A DNA stretch of 64,000 nt from an uncultured Bacteroides sp. (GCA_945833835.1 CAMAFR010000009.1:1-64000), one strand, 5' to 3'; positions 51,271-62,932 are shown, counted from the first letter of the stretch. Numbers and translations: made by a program. The notes: generated by a model from the letters alone, not told the origin.

Positions 51271-51489
51271 TTATTTGTATCTAAAAACGATTCTTCCTTT
51301 TGACAAGTCATAAGGAGACATCTCTACCCTTACCTTGTCACCCGGCAATATCTTAATGTAATGCATACGCATTTTTCCGGAAATATGAGCGGTGATCTCA
51401 TGTCCATTCTCCAACTCCACCCGAAACATTGCATTTGACAATGCTTCAACGATTACTCCATCTTGTTCTATTGCAGATTGCTTTGCCAT
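51271..51489 (-). CDS. infA: Translation initiation factor IF-1
   Basis: The 72-residue OB-fold protein ([26 protein letters not shown]...KGRIVFRYK) is a complete IF-1. It starts 1 nt after map ends and precedes rpmJ. Confidence 0.97.
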   Translation of the reverse strand: MAKQSAIEQDGVIVEALSNAMFRVELENGHEITAHISGKMRMHYIKILPGDKVRVEMSPYDLSKGRIVFRYK

Positions 51490-51490
51490 A

Positions 51491-52288
51491 TCAAATTGCT
51501 TTATCTCCTAAAACTTGTTCTATAAAATCAAATGATGATAAAATGTCAGCCTTACCGGCCCTCACCGCCACTGTATGCTCAAAATGAGCGGCGCACTTGC
51601 GGTCACGGGTACGGATGGTCCATTTGTCAGGCTCCATTACAATTTTTCGATCACCCAACGTAATCATGGGTTCAATCGCCAGACACATCCCTTTCTTGAG
51701 CAACGTGCCCGAACCCCGTCGCCCGTAATTGGGCACTGCCGGATCTTCGTGCATCTCCTTACCGATGCCATGTCCTACAAACTCACGCACCACTCCGTAA
51801 GAACGGGCTTCGCAATAAGTCTGGACAGCATAACCGATATCCCCGAGCCGCTTGCCATGAACGGCATTCTCAATGCCTTTATACAAGGCTTCTTTGGTCG
51901 CCTTCAGAAGTGCCACCGTCTCGGGCGCCACCTCACCTACACAAAACGTATAGGCCGAATCACCACAAAAACCATTCATGAAAGTACCGCAGTCGACGGA
52001 AACGATATCTCCGTCCTTGAGAGGGATGTCATTGGGAATTCCGTGCACCACCTGTTCATTGACCGAAGTACAAAGAGTTCCCGGGAAGGGGTCGCCGAAA
52101 GGATTTGGGAAGCCTTTAAAAGTCGGAATAGCTCCGTTGTCTCTGATAAATTCTTCCGCCACCTTGTCAAGTTGTCTGGTTGTAACGCCAGGTTTTATCA
52201 TTTTAGCCACTTCGGCCAGAGTCCTCCCCACAAGGAGATTACTCTGTCGAAGCAACTCTATTTCATCATCTGTCTTTAGAAATATCAT
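51491..52288 (-). CDS. map: Methionine aminopeptidase, type I
   Basis: This 265-residue enzyme removes the initiator Met. Ligands typical of M24 MetAPs are seen: D in [14 protein letters not shown] and CGDSAYTF, H in [15 protein letters not shown] in [10 protein letters not shown] and the C-terminal FEHTVAV. No N-terminal SH3-binding extension is present. It lies between secY and infA as in many bacteria. Confidence 0.96.
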   Translation of the reverse strand: MIFLKTDDEIELLRQSNLLVGRTLAEVAKMIKPGVTTRQLDKVAEEFIRDNGAIPTFKGFPNPFGDPFPGTLCTSVNEQVVHGIPNDIPLKDGDIVSVDCGTFMNGFCGDSAYTFCVGEVAPETVALLKATKEALYKGIENAVHGKRLGDIGYAVQTYCEARSYGVVREFVGHGIGKEMHEDPAVPNYGRRGSGTLLKKGMCLAIEPMITLGDRKIVMEPDKWTIRTRDRKCAAHFEHTVAVRAGKADILSSFDFIEQVLGDKAI

Positions 52289-52303
52289 TCTAGACTTGTA
52301 ATT

Positions 52304-53650
52304 TTAATAAGCAGCTACATTACCTGAACGACCTTTAATTCTTCCGGAGCTGAGCAAACCGTCATAATGACGCATCAACAGATGGCTTTCCACTTGCTGA
52401 AGCGTATCAAGTACAACTCCCACCAGAATCAATAAAGAAGTCCCACCAAAGAACTGCGCAAATTCTGCCTGGACACCAAAGATGCCGGCGAAAGCGGGCA
52501 ATACAGCCACGATAGCCAAAAAGATAGAACCCGGGAAAGTGATGCGCGACATAATCGTATCGATATAGTCGGCAGTATGTTTACCCGGCTTCACGCCTGG
52601 AATAAAACCATTGTTGCGTTTCATGTCCTCGGCCATCTGCGTGGGATTGATTGTAATCGCAGTATAGAACCACGTAAATACAATAATCAGCAGCGCGAAT
52701 ACCAGATTATACAAGAAGCTCGTATGATCCACAAAAGCGCGTGCTACACCACTTGCGCTGGCTACATTTGAGAATCCGACGATTGTAATAGGGATGAACA
52801 TAATTGCCTGGGCAAAGATGATCGGCATTACATTTGCGGCATTTACCTTTAAAGGAATATACTGTCTAGCACCACCATATTGTTTGTTGCCAACAATACG
52901 CTTGGCATACTGTACAGGCACCTTGCGTACGCCTTGCACCAGAAGAATTGCAGCGGCAATCACGAAAATCAGCACTACAATCTCCACCAGGAACATGATG
53001 ATACCTCCGGCTCCGGGAGATGCAAGACGGGAAACAAATTCACCCGAGAAAGCCTGTGGAAGACGGGCAATGATACCAATCATAATAATGAGCGAAATAC
53101 CATTGCCTATGCCCTTATCGGTGATTCTCTCACCAAGCCACAAGATGAACATGCTTCCTGCCGCCAAAATGATGGTAGAAGTAATAATAAAGAAAGTCCA
53201 ATCTAATGAAGCATTAAGAGCCGGACCCGCCTGCATTTTCAAGTTAATCAGATAAGAAGGAGCCTGGAAAATCAAAATGAAGATAGTCAGAATACGGGTG
53301 TACTGATTGATCTTTCTTCGTCCACTTTCCCCCTCACGCTGGAGTTTCTGGAAATAGGGTACAGCAATGGCCAACAACTGAATCACAATGGACGCAGAAA
53401 TGTAGGGCATGATACCCAACGCAAAAATTGAAGCATTGGAGAATGCTCCACCAGAAAACATATTCAACAAAGCAAGAAGTCCTTCACTCGTCTGTTCATG
53501 CAATCTCGACAACATATCAGGGTTAATACCCGGCAGCACCACGTACGAACCGAAGCGATAAATTGCAATAAACAATATAGTTATGAGGATCCGTTGTCTC
53601 AGATCCTCAATTTTCCATATATTCTTTAATGTTTCAATAGATTTTCTCAT
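52304..53650 (-). CDS. secY: Preprotein translocase subunit SecY
   Basis: The 448-residue channel protein has ten membrane helices, with plug region and conserved LGIMPYISASIVIQLL and the basic GRRKINQYTRILT cytoplasmic loop. It forms SecYEG for protein export and membrane insertion. It lies 4 nt after rplO. Confidence 0.97.
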   Translation of the reverse strand: MRKSIETLKNIWKIEDLRQRILITILFIAIYRFGSYVVLPGINPDMLSRLHEQTSEGLLALLNMFSGGAFSNASIFALGIMPYISASIVIQLLAIAVPYFQKLQREGESGRRKINQYTRILTIFILIFQAPSYLINLKMQAGPALNASLDWTFFIITSTIILAAGSMFILWLGERITDKGIGNGISLIIMIGIIARLPQAFSGEFVSRLASPGAGGIIMFLVEIVVLIFVIAAAILLVQGVRKVPVQYAKRIVGNKQYGGARQYIPLKVNAANVMPIIFAQAIMFIPITIVGFSNVASASGVARAFVDHTSFLYNLVFALLIIVFTWFYTAITINPTQMAEDMKRNNGFIPGVKPGKHTADYIDTIMSRITFPGSIFLAIVAVLPAFAGIFGVQAEFAQFFGGTSLLILVGVVLDTLQQVESHLLMRHYDGLLSSGRIKGRSGNVAAY

Positions 53651-53654
53651 TGAA

Positions 53655-54101
53655 TCAGAGTTTTACTGCATTACCACCAACGGCTTCGATGGCAGCTACC
53701 GCACTCTTAGAGAAAGCATTTGCTTCAACTTCAAGCTTGATAGTCAAACTACCGTTACCGAGAATTTTCACCAGCTGCTTTGAAGAAATATAACCGGCTT
53801 CAATCAAATCATTGATACCAACCTTAGTCAGGTTCTTGGCTTCGGCCAAGCTCTGGATAAGATTCAGGTTGATAGCCTTGTATTCCACACGGTTGATGTT
53901 CTTAAAGCCGAACTTCGGCACACGACGCTGGAGAGGCATCTGACCACCTTCAAAACCAATCTTCTTGGAATAACCAGATCTTGATTTTGCTCCTTTATGT
54001 CCACGAGTAGAAGTACCGCCTAAACCTGAACCGGCACCACGGCCAACTCTCTTTCTTGTCTTGACAGAGCCTTCAGCAGGACGCAAACTATTTAAATTCA
54101 T
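53655..54101 (-). CDS. rplO: 50S ribosomal protein L15
   Basis: The 148-residue L15 has the Gly/Arg-rich start (KTRKRVGRGAGSGLGGTSTRGHKGAKSRSG) and the folded C-terminal part. It is the last ribosomal gene before secY in the spc part of the operon. Confidence 0.97.
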   Translation of the reverse strand: MNLNSLRPAEGSVKTRKRVGRGAGSGLGGTSTRGHKGAKSRSGYSKKIGFEGGQMPLQRRVPKFGFKNINRVEYKAINLNLIQSLAEAKNLTKVGINDLIEAGYISSKQLVKILGNGSLTIKLEVEANAFSKSAVAAIEAVGGNAVKL

Positions 54102-54131
54102 ATTGTAAAATCCTTTTTTATTAACAATATA

Positions 54132-54308
54132 TTACTTAACGATTGCTACCAGGTGCTTCACCTTTGCAATCATACCCAGAATTGAAGGAGTTTCTTCGTG
54201 TTCAACCACGCGATTCATTTTACGAAGGCCCAGTGCATCCAACGTTCTTTTCTGATCAATAGGAGCACCAATTCTACTTTTCACTTGTTTGATTTTGATA
54301 GTTGACAT
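54132..54308 (-). CDS. rpmD: 50S ribosomal protein L30
   Basis: The 58-codon gene reads MSTIKIKQVKSRIGAPIDQK and continues RTLDALGLRKMNRVVEH to VKHLVAIVK. This is a complete L30 between rpsE and rplO. Confidence 0.95.
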   Translation of the reverse strand: MSTIKIKQVKSRIGAPIDQKRTLDALGLRKMNRVVEHEETPSILGMIAKVKHLVAIVK

Positions 54309-54319
54309 GTTCTTCCTCC

Positions 54320-54835
54320 TTATCCTCTAAATACTTTTTCCAAACTTACACCTCTGTTCTGAGCTACTGTGCGAGCATCTCTCATTTCGCTCAAAGCCAA
54401 AATTGTAGCCTTCACCAGGTTATGGGGGTTTGACGAACCTTTCGACTTGGCCAAGACATCTGTAACACCAACACTTTCGAGCACGGCACGCATTGCACCA
54501 CCTGCCACCACTCCAGTACCGGTTGAAGCAGGCTTGATGAATACCTGAGCACCACCGAACTTAGCGGTCTGTTCATGAGGCACAGTGCCTTTCAGCACCG
54601 GGACACGGGTAAGATTCTTCTTAGCTGACTCAACACCCTTGGCAATGGCTGCTGTCACTTCGCCTGCCTTACCGAGGCCCCAGCCGATGATACCATCTTC
54701 GTTACCTACAACCACGATAGCAGAAAAAGTAAATGTTCTACCACCTTTCGTCACCTTCGTAACACGGTTGATGGCCACCAGTCTGTCTTTCAATTCAATA
54801 TCGTTAGTGATCTTAACTCTGTTATTAACTGCCAT
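54320..54835 (-). CDS. rpsE: 30S ribosomal protein S5
   Basis: The 171-residue S5 ([30 protein letters not shown]) has the dsRNA-binding-like N-terminal domain and the S5 C-terminal domain with [21 protein letters not shown]. It takes part in decoding accuracy. Confidence 0.97.
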   Translation of the reverse strand: MAVNNRVKITNDIELKDRLVAINRVTKVTKGGRTFTFSAIVVVGNEDGIIGWGLGKAGEVTAAIAKGVESAKKNLTRVPVLKGTVPHEQTAKFGGAQVFIKPASTGTGVVAGGAMRAVLESVGVTDVLAKSKGSSNPHNLVKATILALSEMRDARTVAQNRGVSLEKVFRG

Positions 54836-54841
54836 AATTCA

Positions 54842-55183
54842 TTAAAATTTAAGTCCACCGTTACGAGCAGCGTCAGCCACTTCTTTTACTCTCCCATGAT
54901 ACAAGTAACCATTACGGTCGAATACGACAGTCGTGATACCGGCTTCCTGAGCCTTCTTAGCGATCAACTCACCAACTTTGGCAGCCTGAGCTTTCTTCGG
55001 CATGGTTTCCATGCCCAAAGAAGAAGCAGCCGCCAAGGTCTTACCGCTCAAATCGTCGATAACCTGAACGTATATCTGCTTGTTACTTCTGAACACACTC
55101 ATACGCGGACGTTCAGCAGTACCTGAAATCTTGTTGCGTACTCTATATTTGATCTTGATTCGTCTTTCGATTTTTGTTGTCAT
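54842..55183 (-). CDS. rplR: 50S ribosomal protein L18
   Basis: The 113-residue L18 ([31 protein letters not shown]...[26 protein letters not shown]) binds 5S rRNA. Full length. Confidence 0.97.
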   Translation of the reverse strand: MTTKIERRIKIKYRVRNKISGTAERPRMSVFRSNKQIYVQVIDDLSGKTLAAASSLGMETMPKKAQAAKVGELIAKKAQEAGITTVVFDRNGYLYHGRVKEVADAARNGGLKF

Positions 55184-55204
55184 AATTGTACGATTTTATG
55201 TGAA

Positions 55205-55774
55205 TTATTTAGCACCAGCTGACTTACCAGACTTTCTACGAATTTCTTCACCAACAAACTTAATACCTTTTCCTTTGTAAGGTTCAGGCTTACGGAAAGA
55301 ACGTATTTTTGAACAAACCTGACCGAGCAACTGCTTGTCACAAGATTCCAATATGATAAGAGGATTCTTATTTCTTTCGGATTTAGTTTCCACCTTGATT
55401 TCGGGAGGCAACTGCATAAAGATATTATGCGTATAACCCAAAGCGAAATCAATGATATTGCCATTGTTTGAAGCACGGTAACCAACACCGACCAACTCCA
55501 ATTCTTTCTTGTAACCTTCGGAAACACCTACCACCATGTTATGAATCAAAGCACGATACAAACCATGGAAAGCATGACGCTGTTTGAGGTTATCAAGCAA
55601 GGCGTTTTCATTTTCCTTCAACACCACATGTCCGTCTTCAATCACAACATCAATAGAAGGATCTACAAACTGACTCAACTCACCTTTCGGACCTTTCACA
55701 TTCACAACGTTATCCTTCAGGGTTACTGTCACACCTGCGGGGATACTTACGGGCAATTTACCAATTCTTGACAT
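55205..55774 (-). CDS. rplF: 50S ribosomal protein L6
   Basis: The 189-residue L6 (MSRIGKLPVSIPAGVTVTLKDNVVNVKGPKGEL) has both repeats and ends in EPYKGKGIKFVGEEIRRKSGKSAGAK, the conserved C terminus. Confidence 0.97.
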   Translation of the reverse strand: MSRIGKLPVSIPAGVTVTLKDNVVNVKGPKGELSQFVDPSIDVVIEDGHVVLKENENALLDNLKQRHAFHGLYRALIHNMVVGVSEGYKKELELVGVGYRASNNGNIIDFALGYTHNIFMQLPPEIKVETKSERNKNPLIILESCDKQLLGQVCSKIRSFRKPEPYKGKGIKFVGEEIRRKSGKSAGAK

Positions 55775-55791
55775 TGATTATCCTCCTACAA

Positions 55792-56187
55792 TTAATATAC
55801 ATAGCAAAGAACCTCACCACCGATTTTCAGCTGGGCGGCTTCCTTGTCAGTCATCACACCTTTGGATGTAGATATAATGGCAATACCTAATCCGTTAATA
55901 ACTCTCGGCATGTCCTTGTAGCCGGTGTACTTACGCAATCCCGGAGTTGATACACGGATGAGCTTCTTGATAGCATTCACCTTGTTTACGGCATCATACT
56001 TCAAGGCTACCTTAATAGTACCCTGAGGACCATCTTCAACAAATTTGTAGTTCAGGATGTAACCTTTTTCAAAAAGGATCTTGGTGATTTCCTTTTTCAA
56101 GTTAGAAGCAGGTACTTCCACTACTCTGTGCTTGGCACTAATTGCATTTCTCAATCTTGTGAGAAAATCTGCGATTGGATCTGTCAT
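55792..56187 (-). CDS. rpsH: 30S ribosomal protein S8
   Basis: The 131-residue S8 (MTDPIADFLTRLRNAISAKHRVVEVPASNLKK) ends in the typical IGGEVLCYVY. In other bacteria S8 can regulate the spc operon. Confidence 0.97.
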   Translation of the reverse strand: MTDPIADFLTRLRNAISAKHRVVEVPASNLKKEITKILFEKGYILNYKFVEDGPQGTIKVALKYDAVNKVNAIKKLIRVSTPGLRKYTGYKDMPRVINGLGIAIISTSKGVMTDKEAAQLKIGGEVLCYVY

Positions 56188-56243
56188 AAAAATAATTGTT
56201 AAATTAATCAGGACTACCCTGACAATATTTAATAAAAATGTAT

Positions 56244-56543
56244 TTACCAGCTAGCTTTCTTTACGCCGGGAATCAAACCGTTGGATGCCATTTCACGGAA
56301 CTGAATACGAGAAATGCCGAACTGACGGATATAACCTTTGGGGCGGCCGGTGAGCTTGCAACGGTTATGCAAACGGATAGGATTTGCATTCTTCGGAAGA
56401 TCCTGGAGTTTCTGAGCAGCCTCGTAAGCCTCGGCAGGATCGCCTGTATTTACAATCTTCTTCAACGCAGCACGCTTCTCAGCATATTTGGCTACAAGTT
56501 TGGCTCTTCTTACCTCGCGAGCCTTCATTGATTCTTTTGCCAT
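56244..56543 (-). CDS. rpsN: 30S ribosomal protein S14
   Basis: The 99-residue S14 ([28 protein letters not shown]) is the long form and lacks the CxxC zinc ribbon of short S14. It ends [27 protein letters not shown]. Confidence 0.97.
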   Translation of the reverse strand: MAKESMKAREVRRAKLVAKYAEKRAALKKIVNTGDPAEAYEAAQKLQDLPKNANPIRLHNRCKLTGRPKGYIRQFGISRIQFREMASNGLIPGVKKASW

Positions 56544-56549
56544 ATCTTA

Positions 56550-57107
56550 TCAATCTTTTTTAGCGTTTTTAAACGGTAAACCGAATTCCTTCAACAGCGC
56601 ATAACCTTCTTCGTCAGTCTGGGCAGAAGTTACGAACGTGATGTTCATACCCAAAATCTTCGTGATGCTGTCGATGTTGATTTCAGGGAAGATAATCTGT
56701 TCCTGGATACCGAGTGTATAGTTGCCACGGCCATCGAACTTGCTGTTGATACCCTTGAAGTCGCGGATACGGGGCAAAGCCACACGCACCAGCTTTTCGA
56801 GGAATTCATACATTCTCTCACGACGCAGAGTCACCATCACACCGATGGGCATCTTCTTACGCAACTTAAAGTTGGCGATGTCTTTGCGGGAAATAGTGGC
56901 AACGGCTTTCTGACCAGTGATGGCAGTCAATTCGTTGATGGCTACATCAATAATCTTTTTGTCGGCTACAGCCATTCCCAAACCCTGATTGATGACAATC
57001 TTCTTGAGAACGGGAATCTGCATGGATGAAGAATACTGGAACTGATTCTTCAACGCAGGCGCAATACGCTCTGCATATTCTTTCTTAAGGCTTGCAGTAT
57101 TACTCAT
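56550..57107 (-). CDS. rplE: 50S ribosomal protein L5
   Basis: The 185-residue L5 ([52 protein letters not shown]) binds 5S rRNA. Full length, with a 6-nt gap to rpsN. Confidence 0.97.
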   Translation of the reverse strand: MSNTASLKKEYAERIAPALKNQFQYSSSMQIPVLKKIVINQGLGMAVADKKIIDVAINELTAITGQKAVATISRKDIANFKLRKKMPIGVMVTLRRERMYEFLEKLVRVALPRIRDFKGINSKFDGRGNYTLGIQEQIIFPEINIDSITKILGMNITFVTSAQTDEEGYALLKEFGLPFKNAKKD

Positions 57108-57109
57108 TG

Positions 57110-57430
57110 TTAAATCTCCTCTCCAGATTTTTTAGCATAACGAACAAATGTTCTACCGTCAGAACTTTCTCTTCTACCAATGCGGGTCGGCTTGCCTGTC
57201 TTGGGGTCAACCGGATTCAGGTTAGAAATGTGAATCGGAGCTTCCTGCTTCACAATACCTCCCTGCGGATTCTTAGCATTCGGTTTGGTACTCTTTGATA
57301 CCATGTTAAGACCTTCCACGATTGCGCGTCCTTCCTTAACGAGAACTTTCAGAACGCGACCGGTCTTACCCTTCTCTTCACCAGCGTTTACGTAAACTGT
57401 ATCGCCTTTCTTAATATGTAATTTACTCAT
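57110..57430 (-). CDS. rplX: 50S ribosomal protein L24
   Basis: The 106-residue L24 begins [29 protein letters not shown], a KOW motif, and ends [18 protein letters not shown]. It lies 2 nt before rplE. Confidence 0.97.
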   Translation of the reverse strand: MSKLHIKKGDTVYVNAGEEKGKTGRVLKVLVKEGRAIVEGLNMVSKSTKPNAKNPQGGIVKQEAPIHISNLNPVDPKTGKPTRIGRRESSDGRTFVRYAKKSGEEI

Positions 57431-57450
57431 TACTTAAATCTTTTACAAAA

Positions 57451-57816
57451 TTAAAGTACTTCAGGTGCCAATGAAACGACCTTCATGTTGGCTGCACGCA
57501 ATTCTCTTGCTACGGGGCCAAAGATACGGCTTCCTCTAATTTCACCTGCATTGTTCAGCAACACGCAAGCATTGTCATCAAAACGAATGTAAGAACCGTC
57601 AGCACGACGAATTTCTTTCTTGGTACGCACGATCAGTGCCTTGGACACTGCACCTTTTTTAATATCACTTGAAGGGATGACACTCTTGATAGAAACAACA
57701 ATGACATCCCCAACAGAGGCGTAACGTCTCTTTGTACCGCCTAAAACGCGGATACAAAGAGCTTCTTTAGCGCCACTGTTGTCACATACTGTTAGTCTGG
57801 ATTCTGCTTGTATCAT
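57451..57816 (-). CDS. rplN: 50S ribosomal protein L14
   Basis: The 121-residue L14 ([37 protein letters not shown]) is full length and highly conserved. Confidence 0.97.
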   Translation of the reverse strand: MIQAESRLTVCDNSGAKEALCIRVLGGTKRRYASVGDVIVVSIKSVIPSSDIKKGAVSKALIVRTKKEIRRADGSYIRFDDNACVLLNNAGEIRGSRIFGPVARELRAANMKVVSLAPEVL

Positions 57817-57818
57817 AA

Positions 57819-58076
57819 TTACTTAGCTCTTTCGATAATATCAATCAATCTCCATCTCTTGCTCTTGCTCAAAGGACGAGTTTCCATGATACGTACGGTA
57901 TCACCGATATTGCACTCGTTCTTTTCGTCATGAGCATGGTACTTTTTCGTTTTAGAAACGAACTTACCATAAATCGGGTGTTTTTCCTTAAACTTAGCAG
58001 CAACAGTAATGGTCTTGTCCATTTTATTGCTAACAACGACACCGGTTCTTTCTTTTCTTAAATTTCTAGCTTCCAT
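57819..58076 (-). CDS. rpsQ: 30S ribosomal protein S17
   Basis: The 85-residue S17 ([25 protein letters not shown]...[24 protein letters not shown]). The ATG at 58076 fits the family; an ATG at 58085, three codons upstream, is possible. It ends 2 nt before rplN. Confidence 0.95.
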   Translation of the reverse strand: MEARNLRKERTGVVVSNKMDKTITVAAKFKEKHPIYGKFVSKTKKYHAHDEKNECNIGDTVRIMETRPLSKSKRWRLIDIIERAK

Positions 58077-58087
58077 GCTGACCATTA

Positions 58088-58282
58088 TTATTTGTTAAGT
58101 TCTCTCTGACGCAATTCAGTCTTCATACGCGCGATTGTTCTGCGCAACTTCTTAATCTGAGAAGGATTTTCCAGCGGAGAGATGGCATGATTCAAAACCA
58201 TCTGATTGTAGTTGGCAACTTCTGTCTGGATTCTTTCAGCCAACTCTTCGGTAGCTATTTCTCTAATTTCAGCAATCTTCAT
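58088..58282 (-). CDS. rpmC: 50S ribosomal protein L29
   Basis: The 64-residue L29 starts [21 protein letters not shown] and ends [14 protein letters not shown], two helices. Two further ATGs upstream (58291, 58288) are in frame and overlap rplP; the inner one matches the family start. Confidence 0.95.
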   Translation of the reverse strand: MKIAEIREIATEELAERIQTEVANYNQMVLNHAISPLENPSQIKKLRRTIARMKTELRQRELNK

Positions 58283-58287
58283 ATTCA

Positions 58288-58719
58288 TCAAACATTTTGA
58301 CTTGCGTCATAATCACGTCTAACAATAAACTTAGTAGTAACAGGAAGTTTCTGAGCGGCGAGACGCAGAGCTTCTTTAGCTACATCAAAAGAGACACCTT
58401 CCACCTCAATCAAAATACGACCCGGTGTTACAGGTGCTACGAAACCTTCGGGACTACCTTTACCTTTACCCATACGTACATCGGCAGGCTTGCGGGTGAT
58501 AGGTTTGTCCGGGAAGATACGGATCCAAATCTGACCCTGACGTTGCATATATCTCGTTACAGCGATACGTGCTGCTTCTATCTGACGGCCCGTAATCCAT
58601 TTTGTCTGCAAAGACTTGATGCCGAATGAACCGAAAGCCAACTGGTGGCCTCTCTGGGCATTACCTTTGGCACTACCCTTCTGCTGTCTTCTGAATTTTG
58701 TCTTTTTCGGTTGTAACAT
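58288..58719 (-). CDS. rplP: 50S ribosomal protein L16
   Basis: The 143-residue L16 ([37 protein letters not shown]) has the basic N terminus that faces the peptidyl transferase centre. Full length. Confidence 0.97.
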   Translation of the reverse strand: MLQPKKTKFRRQQKGSAKGNAQRGHQLAFGSFGIKSLQTKWITGRQIEAARIAVTRYMQRQGQIWIRIFPDKPITRKPADVRMGKGKGSPEGFVAPVTPGRILIEVEGVSFDVAKEALRLAAQKLPVTTKFIVRRDYDASQNV

Positions 58720-58740
58720 AATTCCTAAAATTCAAATTCG

Positions 58741-59475
58741 TTAGCGATTGTTGTTTTTCTTTCTACGGAAGTTCTTGCCACCACCGTTGTTGCCGTTATT
58801 GCTGCGACCGTTTTCTTTCGTCTGTGCGAAGTTCGGAGCCAACTCACGTTTTCCGTACACTTCACCACGGCAAATCCATACCTTAATACCCAGCAGACCC
58901 ACCTTCGTCAATGCTTCAGCATGGCAGTAGTCGATGTCGGCACGGAAAGTATGCAACGGAGTACGACCTTCCTTGTACATCTCAGAGCGGGCCATTTCAG
59001 CACCGTTCAGACGACCGGAGATCAGCACCTTGATACCTTCGGCCCCCATGCGCATCGTGTTGGCGATAGCCATCTTGATAGCGCGGCGGTATGCAATCTT
59101 GCCTTCTACCTGGCGAGCGATGTTGTTGGCAACAATCACAGCGTCCAGTTCGGGTCTTTTCACTTCGAAGATATTGATTTGAATGTCCTTGTCGGTGATC
59201 TTCTTCAACTCTTCCTTCAGCTTGTCAACTTCCTGACCACCTTTACCAATGATAATACCCGGGCGAGCAGTACATACTGTAATGGTCACCAATTTCAGAG
59301 TACGTTCGATAACGATTCTAGAAACGCTGGCTTTTGCAAGTCTGGCATTCAAGTATTTACGAATTTTGCTGTCTTCCAGCAAAGCGTCACCATAGTTCTT
59401 GCCACCGTACCAATTAGAATCCCATCCTCTGATAATTCCTAAACGGTTGCTTATCGGATTAACTTTCTGTCCCAT
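58741..59475 (-). CDS. rpsC: 30S ribosomal protein S3
   Basis: The 244-residue S3 has KH domain ([20 protein letters not shown]) and the C-terminal S3 domain ([41 protein letters not shown]). The end is an Asn/Gly/Arg/Lys-rich tail (about 215-244, [19 protein letters not shown]), longer than in E. coli. mRNA entry-site binding is the known role. Confidence 0.96.
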   Translation of the reverse strand: MGQKVNPISNRLGIIRGWDSNWYGGKNYGDALLEDSKIRKYLNARLAKASVSRIVIERTLKLVTITVCTARPGIIIGKGGQEVDKLKEELKKITDKDIQINIFEVKRPELDAVIVANNIARQVEGKIAYRRAIKMAIANTMRMGAEGIKVLISGRLNGAEMARSEMYKEGRTPLHTFRADIDYCHAEALTKVGLLGIKVWICRGEVYGKRELAPNFAQTKENGRSNNGNNGGGKNFRRKKNNNR

Positions 59476-59482
59476 CTAGTTC

Positions 59483-59890
59483 TTAATTTTTATCATTAGT
59501 ATTCTTCGAATCAACGAACAAAGTCACATGATTTGAACGTTTGCGAATTCTGTAACCTCTACCCTGCGGAGCCGGTCTCATTCTTTTCAAGGTTGCTCCC
59601 CCGTCAACATACACTTTCGTTACAAACAATTCGCCGTCTTCAGCCTTACGTTCGTTTTTCTGTTCCCAGTTAGCAATAGCAGAGCGTAACAGTTTTTCCA
59701 CTCTGGCAGAAGCTTCTTTAGAAGAGAACTTCAATACGCCAAGTGCTCTATTCACCTCCATGCCACGAATCATGTCAACCACGAGACGCATTTTACGCGG
59801 AGAAGTAGGCACATTTTGCAACTTGGCAAAATACATGGTTTTAAGGGCTTCTTTTCTTTTTTCAGCCGATATTTTTTTTCTTGCTCCCAT
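59483..59890 (-). CDS. rplV: 50S ribosomal protein L22
   Basis: The 135-residue L22 ([54 protein letters not shown]) lines the exit tunnel. It lies 7 nt before rpsC. Confidence 0.97.
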   Translation of the reverse strand: MGARKKISAEKRKEALKTMYFAKLQNVPTSPRKMRLVVDMIRGMEVNRALGVLKFSSKEASARVEKLLRSAIANWEQKNERKAEDGELFVTKVYVDGGATLKRMRPAPQGRGYRIRKRSNHVTLFVDSKNTNDKN

Positions 59891-59928
59891 TATGTTTTAC
59901 TTTATTATTTCAAAAAAGCGTCCTGTAC

Positions 59929-60198
59929 TTATTTTTTCTTGTTACCTGCGTGTCCACGGAAAGTACGTGTCGGAGCGAACTCGCCCAGCTTATGACCAAC
60001 CATGTTTTCAGTAACGTAAACAGGAATAAATTTGTTTCCGTTGTGAACTGCAATTGTATGCCCAACAAAGTCAGGCGAAATCATTGAAGCTCTAGCCCAC
60101 GTCTTAACAACTGATTTCTTGCCGCTCTCATTCATTGCGAGCACCTTGTTTTCCAGTTTAACATTAATATATGGACCTTTTTTTAATGAACGACTCAT
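59929..60198 (-). CDS. rpsS: 30S ribosomal protein S19
   Basis: The 89-residue S19 ([19 protein letters not shown]...[43 protein letters not shown]) is complete. Confidence 0.97.
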   Translation of the reverse strand: MSRSLKKGPYINVKLENKVLAMNESGKKSVVKTWARASMISPDFVGHTIAVHNGNKFIPVYVTENMVGHKLGEFAPTRTFRGHAGNKKK

Positions 60199-60220
60199 AA
60201 ATTACTCAATTAATCAGTTG

Positions 60221-61045
60221 TTATTTCTTTCTTCTTTCAATAATGTACTTAGAAGACTGCTTCTTGGGTGCTCTTGTCTTCAAGCCCTTAGCATACAAGC
60301 CTGTACGTGAGCGCGGATGACCTCCAGACTGACGTCCTTCACCACCACCCATCGGGTGATCAACAGGGTTCATAACCACACCACGGTTGTGCGGACGACG
60401 TCCCAACCAGCGTGAACGACCTGCCTTACCGGATGATTCCAGTGCATGGTCAGAGTTGCCAACGCTACCGATTGTAGCCTTACAAGCACTCAAGATTTGT
60501 CTTACTTCACCTGAAGGCAACTTAATGACACAATATTTGCCTTCGCGGGAAGTCAACTGAGCAAAATTACCAGCCGATCTTACCAAAGCAGCACCCTGTC
60601 CCGGACGCAACTCGATGTTGTGAATCACCGTACCGACAGGAATGTTGGCCAACGGAAGTGCGTTACCAATCTCAGGCGCCGCAGTTTCGCCGGACATCAA
60701 CGTGCTACCTACTTGCAATCCATTAGGAGCAATGATATATCTTTTTTCACCATCAGCATAGAACAAAAGAGCGATACGGGCCGAACGGTTCGGATCGTAT
60801 TCAATTGTCTTTACGACTGCTGGAACACCGTCTTTGTTTCTCTTGAAGTCGATGATACGGAATTTACGCTTATGACCGCCACCAATGTAGCGCATCGTCA
60901 TCTTTCCTACATTATTACGACCACCTGTAGAACGCTTTCCATATACAAGAGATTTTTCTGGTACCGATGCAGTAATTTCCTCAAAAGTACCAATAATTTT
61001 GTGTCTCTGCCCCGGTGTTGTGGGCTTAAATTTACGTACTGCCAT
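60221..61045 (-). CDS. rplB: 50S ribosomal protein L2
   Basis: The 274-residue L2 ([44 protein letters not shown]) includes the conserved His region near the peptidyl transferase centre. Full length. Confidence 0.97.
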   Translation of the reverse strand: MAVRKFKPTTPGQRHKIIGTFEEITASVPEKSLVYGKRSTGGRNNVGKMTMRYIGGGHKRKFRIIDFKRNKDGVPAVVKTIEYDPNRSARIALLFYADGEKRYIIAPNGLQVGSTLMSGETAAPEIGNALPLANIPVGTVIHNIELRPGQGAALVRSAGNFAQLTSREGKYCVIKLPSGEVRQILSACKATIGSVGNSDHALESSGKAGRSRWLGRRPHNRGVVMNPVDHPMGGGEGRQSGGHPRSRTGLYAKGLKTRAPKKQSSKYIIERRKK

Positions 61046-61052
61046 CTTCTAT

Positions 61053-61343
61053 TTAAATATTGCTATAAAAATCAATAGTATCACCTTCTTTCAGTGTGAC
61101 GATTGCCTTCTTGAAGGCATTGCTACGTCCGCTGATAAGACCTGATTTCGTATAACGGCTCTTGTCTTTACCTGCATAGCGCATGGTGTTCACATCTACA
61201 ACAGTCACATTATACAAAGCTTCGATTTCACGCTTAATCTCCAACTTGTTAGCATTAGGACGAACTACGAATCCGAAACGATTCAGCTTTTCAGACACGG
61301 CAGTCATCTTTTCTGTAACCAACGGTTTAATGATAATTCCCAT
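61053..61343 (-). CDS. rplW: 50S ribosomal protein L23
   Basis: The 96-residue L23 (MGIIIKPLVTEKMTAVSEKLNRFGFVV) is the docking site for trigger factor and SRP at the exit tunnel. It lies 7 nt before rplB. Confidence 0.97.
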   Translation of the reverse strand: MGIIIKPLVTEKMTAVSEKLNRFGFVVRPNANKLEIKREIEALYNVTVVDVNTMRYAGKDKSRYTKSGLISGRSNAFKKAIVTLKEGDTIDFYSNI

Positions 61344-61360
61344 TTTACTTCAGCCTCCTA

Positions 61361-61990
61361 TTATTTAACCAAGGTTTCCTCGATAGCTTTCAAAGCACTC
61401 TCTGTAACGACAAGAGTTTCCGCGTTCAATACCGTGTAAGTATTCAGCGCAGAAGCAATTGCAAGATTTGTGCGCTCTAAATTTCGAGCAGACAAATATA
61501 CGTTTTTATTAGCTTCCGGCAAAACCATCAGCAGCTTTTTGCCAGCCACTTTAAGATTATTCACAACATTTACAAATTCTTTAGTCTTGGGAGCTTCGAA
61601 AGTGAAATCTTCCACCACTACGATGTTGTTTTCCTGGGCCTTGTAAGACAATGCGGACTTGCGTGCCAAAACCTTTACCTTCTTGTTCAGCTTGAACCAA
61701 TAGTCACGGGGCTTGGGACCGAATACACGGGCACCACCTACCAATACCGGTGAGTTGATGTCACCACGACGGGCACCACCACCACCTTTCTGGCGGCCTA
61801 ATTTACGAGTAGAGCCACTGATTTCGCTTCTTTCCTTCGATTTGTGAGTTCCCTGACGCTGGTTAGCCAAAAACTGCTTAACGTCCAGATAGATAGCGTG
61901 ATCGTTGGGAGTGATACCAAAGACAGCCTCGTTCAGCACTACCTTTCTGCCGGTATCTTCACCCTTAATATTTAATACGTTAACTTCCAT
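61361..61990 (-). CDS. rplD: 50S ribosomal protein L4
   Basis: The 209-residue L4 ([48 protein letters not shown]) has the tunnel loop. It overlaps rplC by 1 nt. Confidence 0.97.
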   Translation of the reverse strand: MEVNVLNIKGEDTGRKVVLNEAVFGITPNDHAIYLDVKQFLANQRQGTHKSKERSEISGSTRKLGRQKGGGGARRGDINSPVLVGGARVFGPKPRDYWFKLNKKVKVLARKSALSYKAQENNIVVVEDFTFEAPKTKEFVNVVNNLKVAGKKLLMVLPEANKNVYLSARNLERTNLAIASALNTYTVLNAETLVVTESALKAIEETLVK

Positions 61991-62607
61991 TATTTCTCAA
62001 TTAATACGATTGAACCTTTGTAACCCGGTACAGAACCCTTGATGAGCAACAGGTTGTGTTCGGGAATCACCTTTAACACTTGCAAGTTATGAGTAGTCAC
62101 TCTGTCACCACCCATTTGGCCACCCATGCGCATTCCCTTGAATACTTTTGCAGGGTAAGAACAAGCACCGATAGAACCCGGCTTACGAGCGCGGTTGTGC
62201 TGACCGTGAGTAGTCTGGCCTACACCACCGAATCCGTGACGTTTTACGACACCCTGGAAACCTTTACCCTTTGAGGTACCTACCACGTCGACAAAAGCAA
62301 CGTCGTTGAACAGTTCCACGGTAATAGTGTCACCTAAATTCAATTCTTCTGAGAAATCTTTGAACTCGGCCAAGTGTCTCTTGGGAGTTACACCAGCTTT
62401 CTTAAAGTGACCCATCAACGGTTTTGTAGTGTGCTTTTCCTTCTTGTCCTGGAAACCTACCTGCACAGCTGCATAACCATCTTTTTCAACGGTCTTGATC
62501 TGAGTAACTACACAAGGACCAGCTTCGATAACAGTGCATGGTACATTCTTACCATCAGCACTGAAAACGGATGTCATTCCGATTTTCTTTCCTAATAATC
62601 CTGGCAT
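61990..62607 (-). CDS. rplC: 50S ribosomal protein L3
   Basis: The 205-residue L3 ([61 protein letters not shown]) is complete. Confidence 0.97.
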   Translation of the reverse strand: MPGLLGKKIGMTSVFSADGKNVPCTVIEAGPCVVTQIKTVEKDGYAAVQVGFQDKKEKHTTKPLMGHFKKAGVTPKRHLAEFKDFSEELNLGDTITVELFNDVAFVDVVGTSKGKGFQGVVKRHGFGGVGQTTHGQHNRARKPGSIGACSYPAKVFKGMRMGGQMGGDRVTTHNLQVLKVIPEHNLLLIKGSVPGYKGSIVLIEK

Positions 62608-62626
62608 TTCAGTTTGATTTTAATGA

Positions 62627-62932
62627 TTAAACTTTAATTTCTACTTCTACTCCACTCGGCAATTCCAACTTCATCAAAGCGTCTACTGTCTTGGCAGTTG
62701 AGCTGTAGATGTCAATCAGTCGCTTGTAAGAAGACAACTCGAACTGTTCACGTGACTTCTTGTTGACGAAAGTCGAACGGTTGACAGTAAAGATTCTCTT
62801 GTGAGTAGGCAATGGAATCGGGCCGCTCACAATGGCACCCGTAGCCTTCACAGTTCTTACAATCTTTTCAGAAGACTTGTCTACCAAGTTGTGATCGTAA
62901 GATTTCAGTTTAATTCTAATTTTTTGACTCAT
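62627..62932 (-). CDS. rpsJ: 30S ribosomal protein S10
   Basis: The 101-residue S10 ([25 protein letters not shown]...[36 protein letters not shown]) is also the NusE antitermination partner. It follows fusA after a 112-nt gap that holds a stem-loop. Confidence 0.97.
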   Translation of the reverse strand: MSQKIRIKLKSYDHNLVDKSSEKIVRTVKATGAIVSGPIPLPTHKRIFTVNRSTFVNKKSREQFELSSYKRLIDIYSSTAKTVDALMKLELPSGVEVEIKV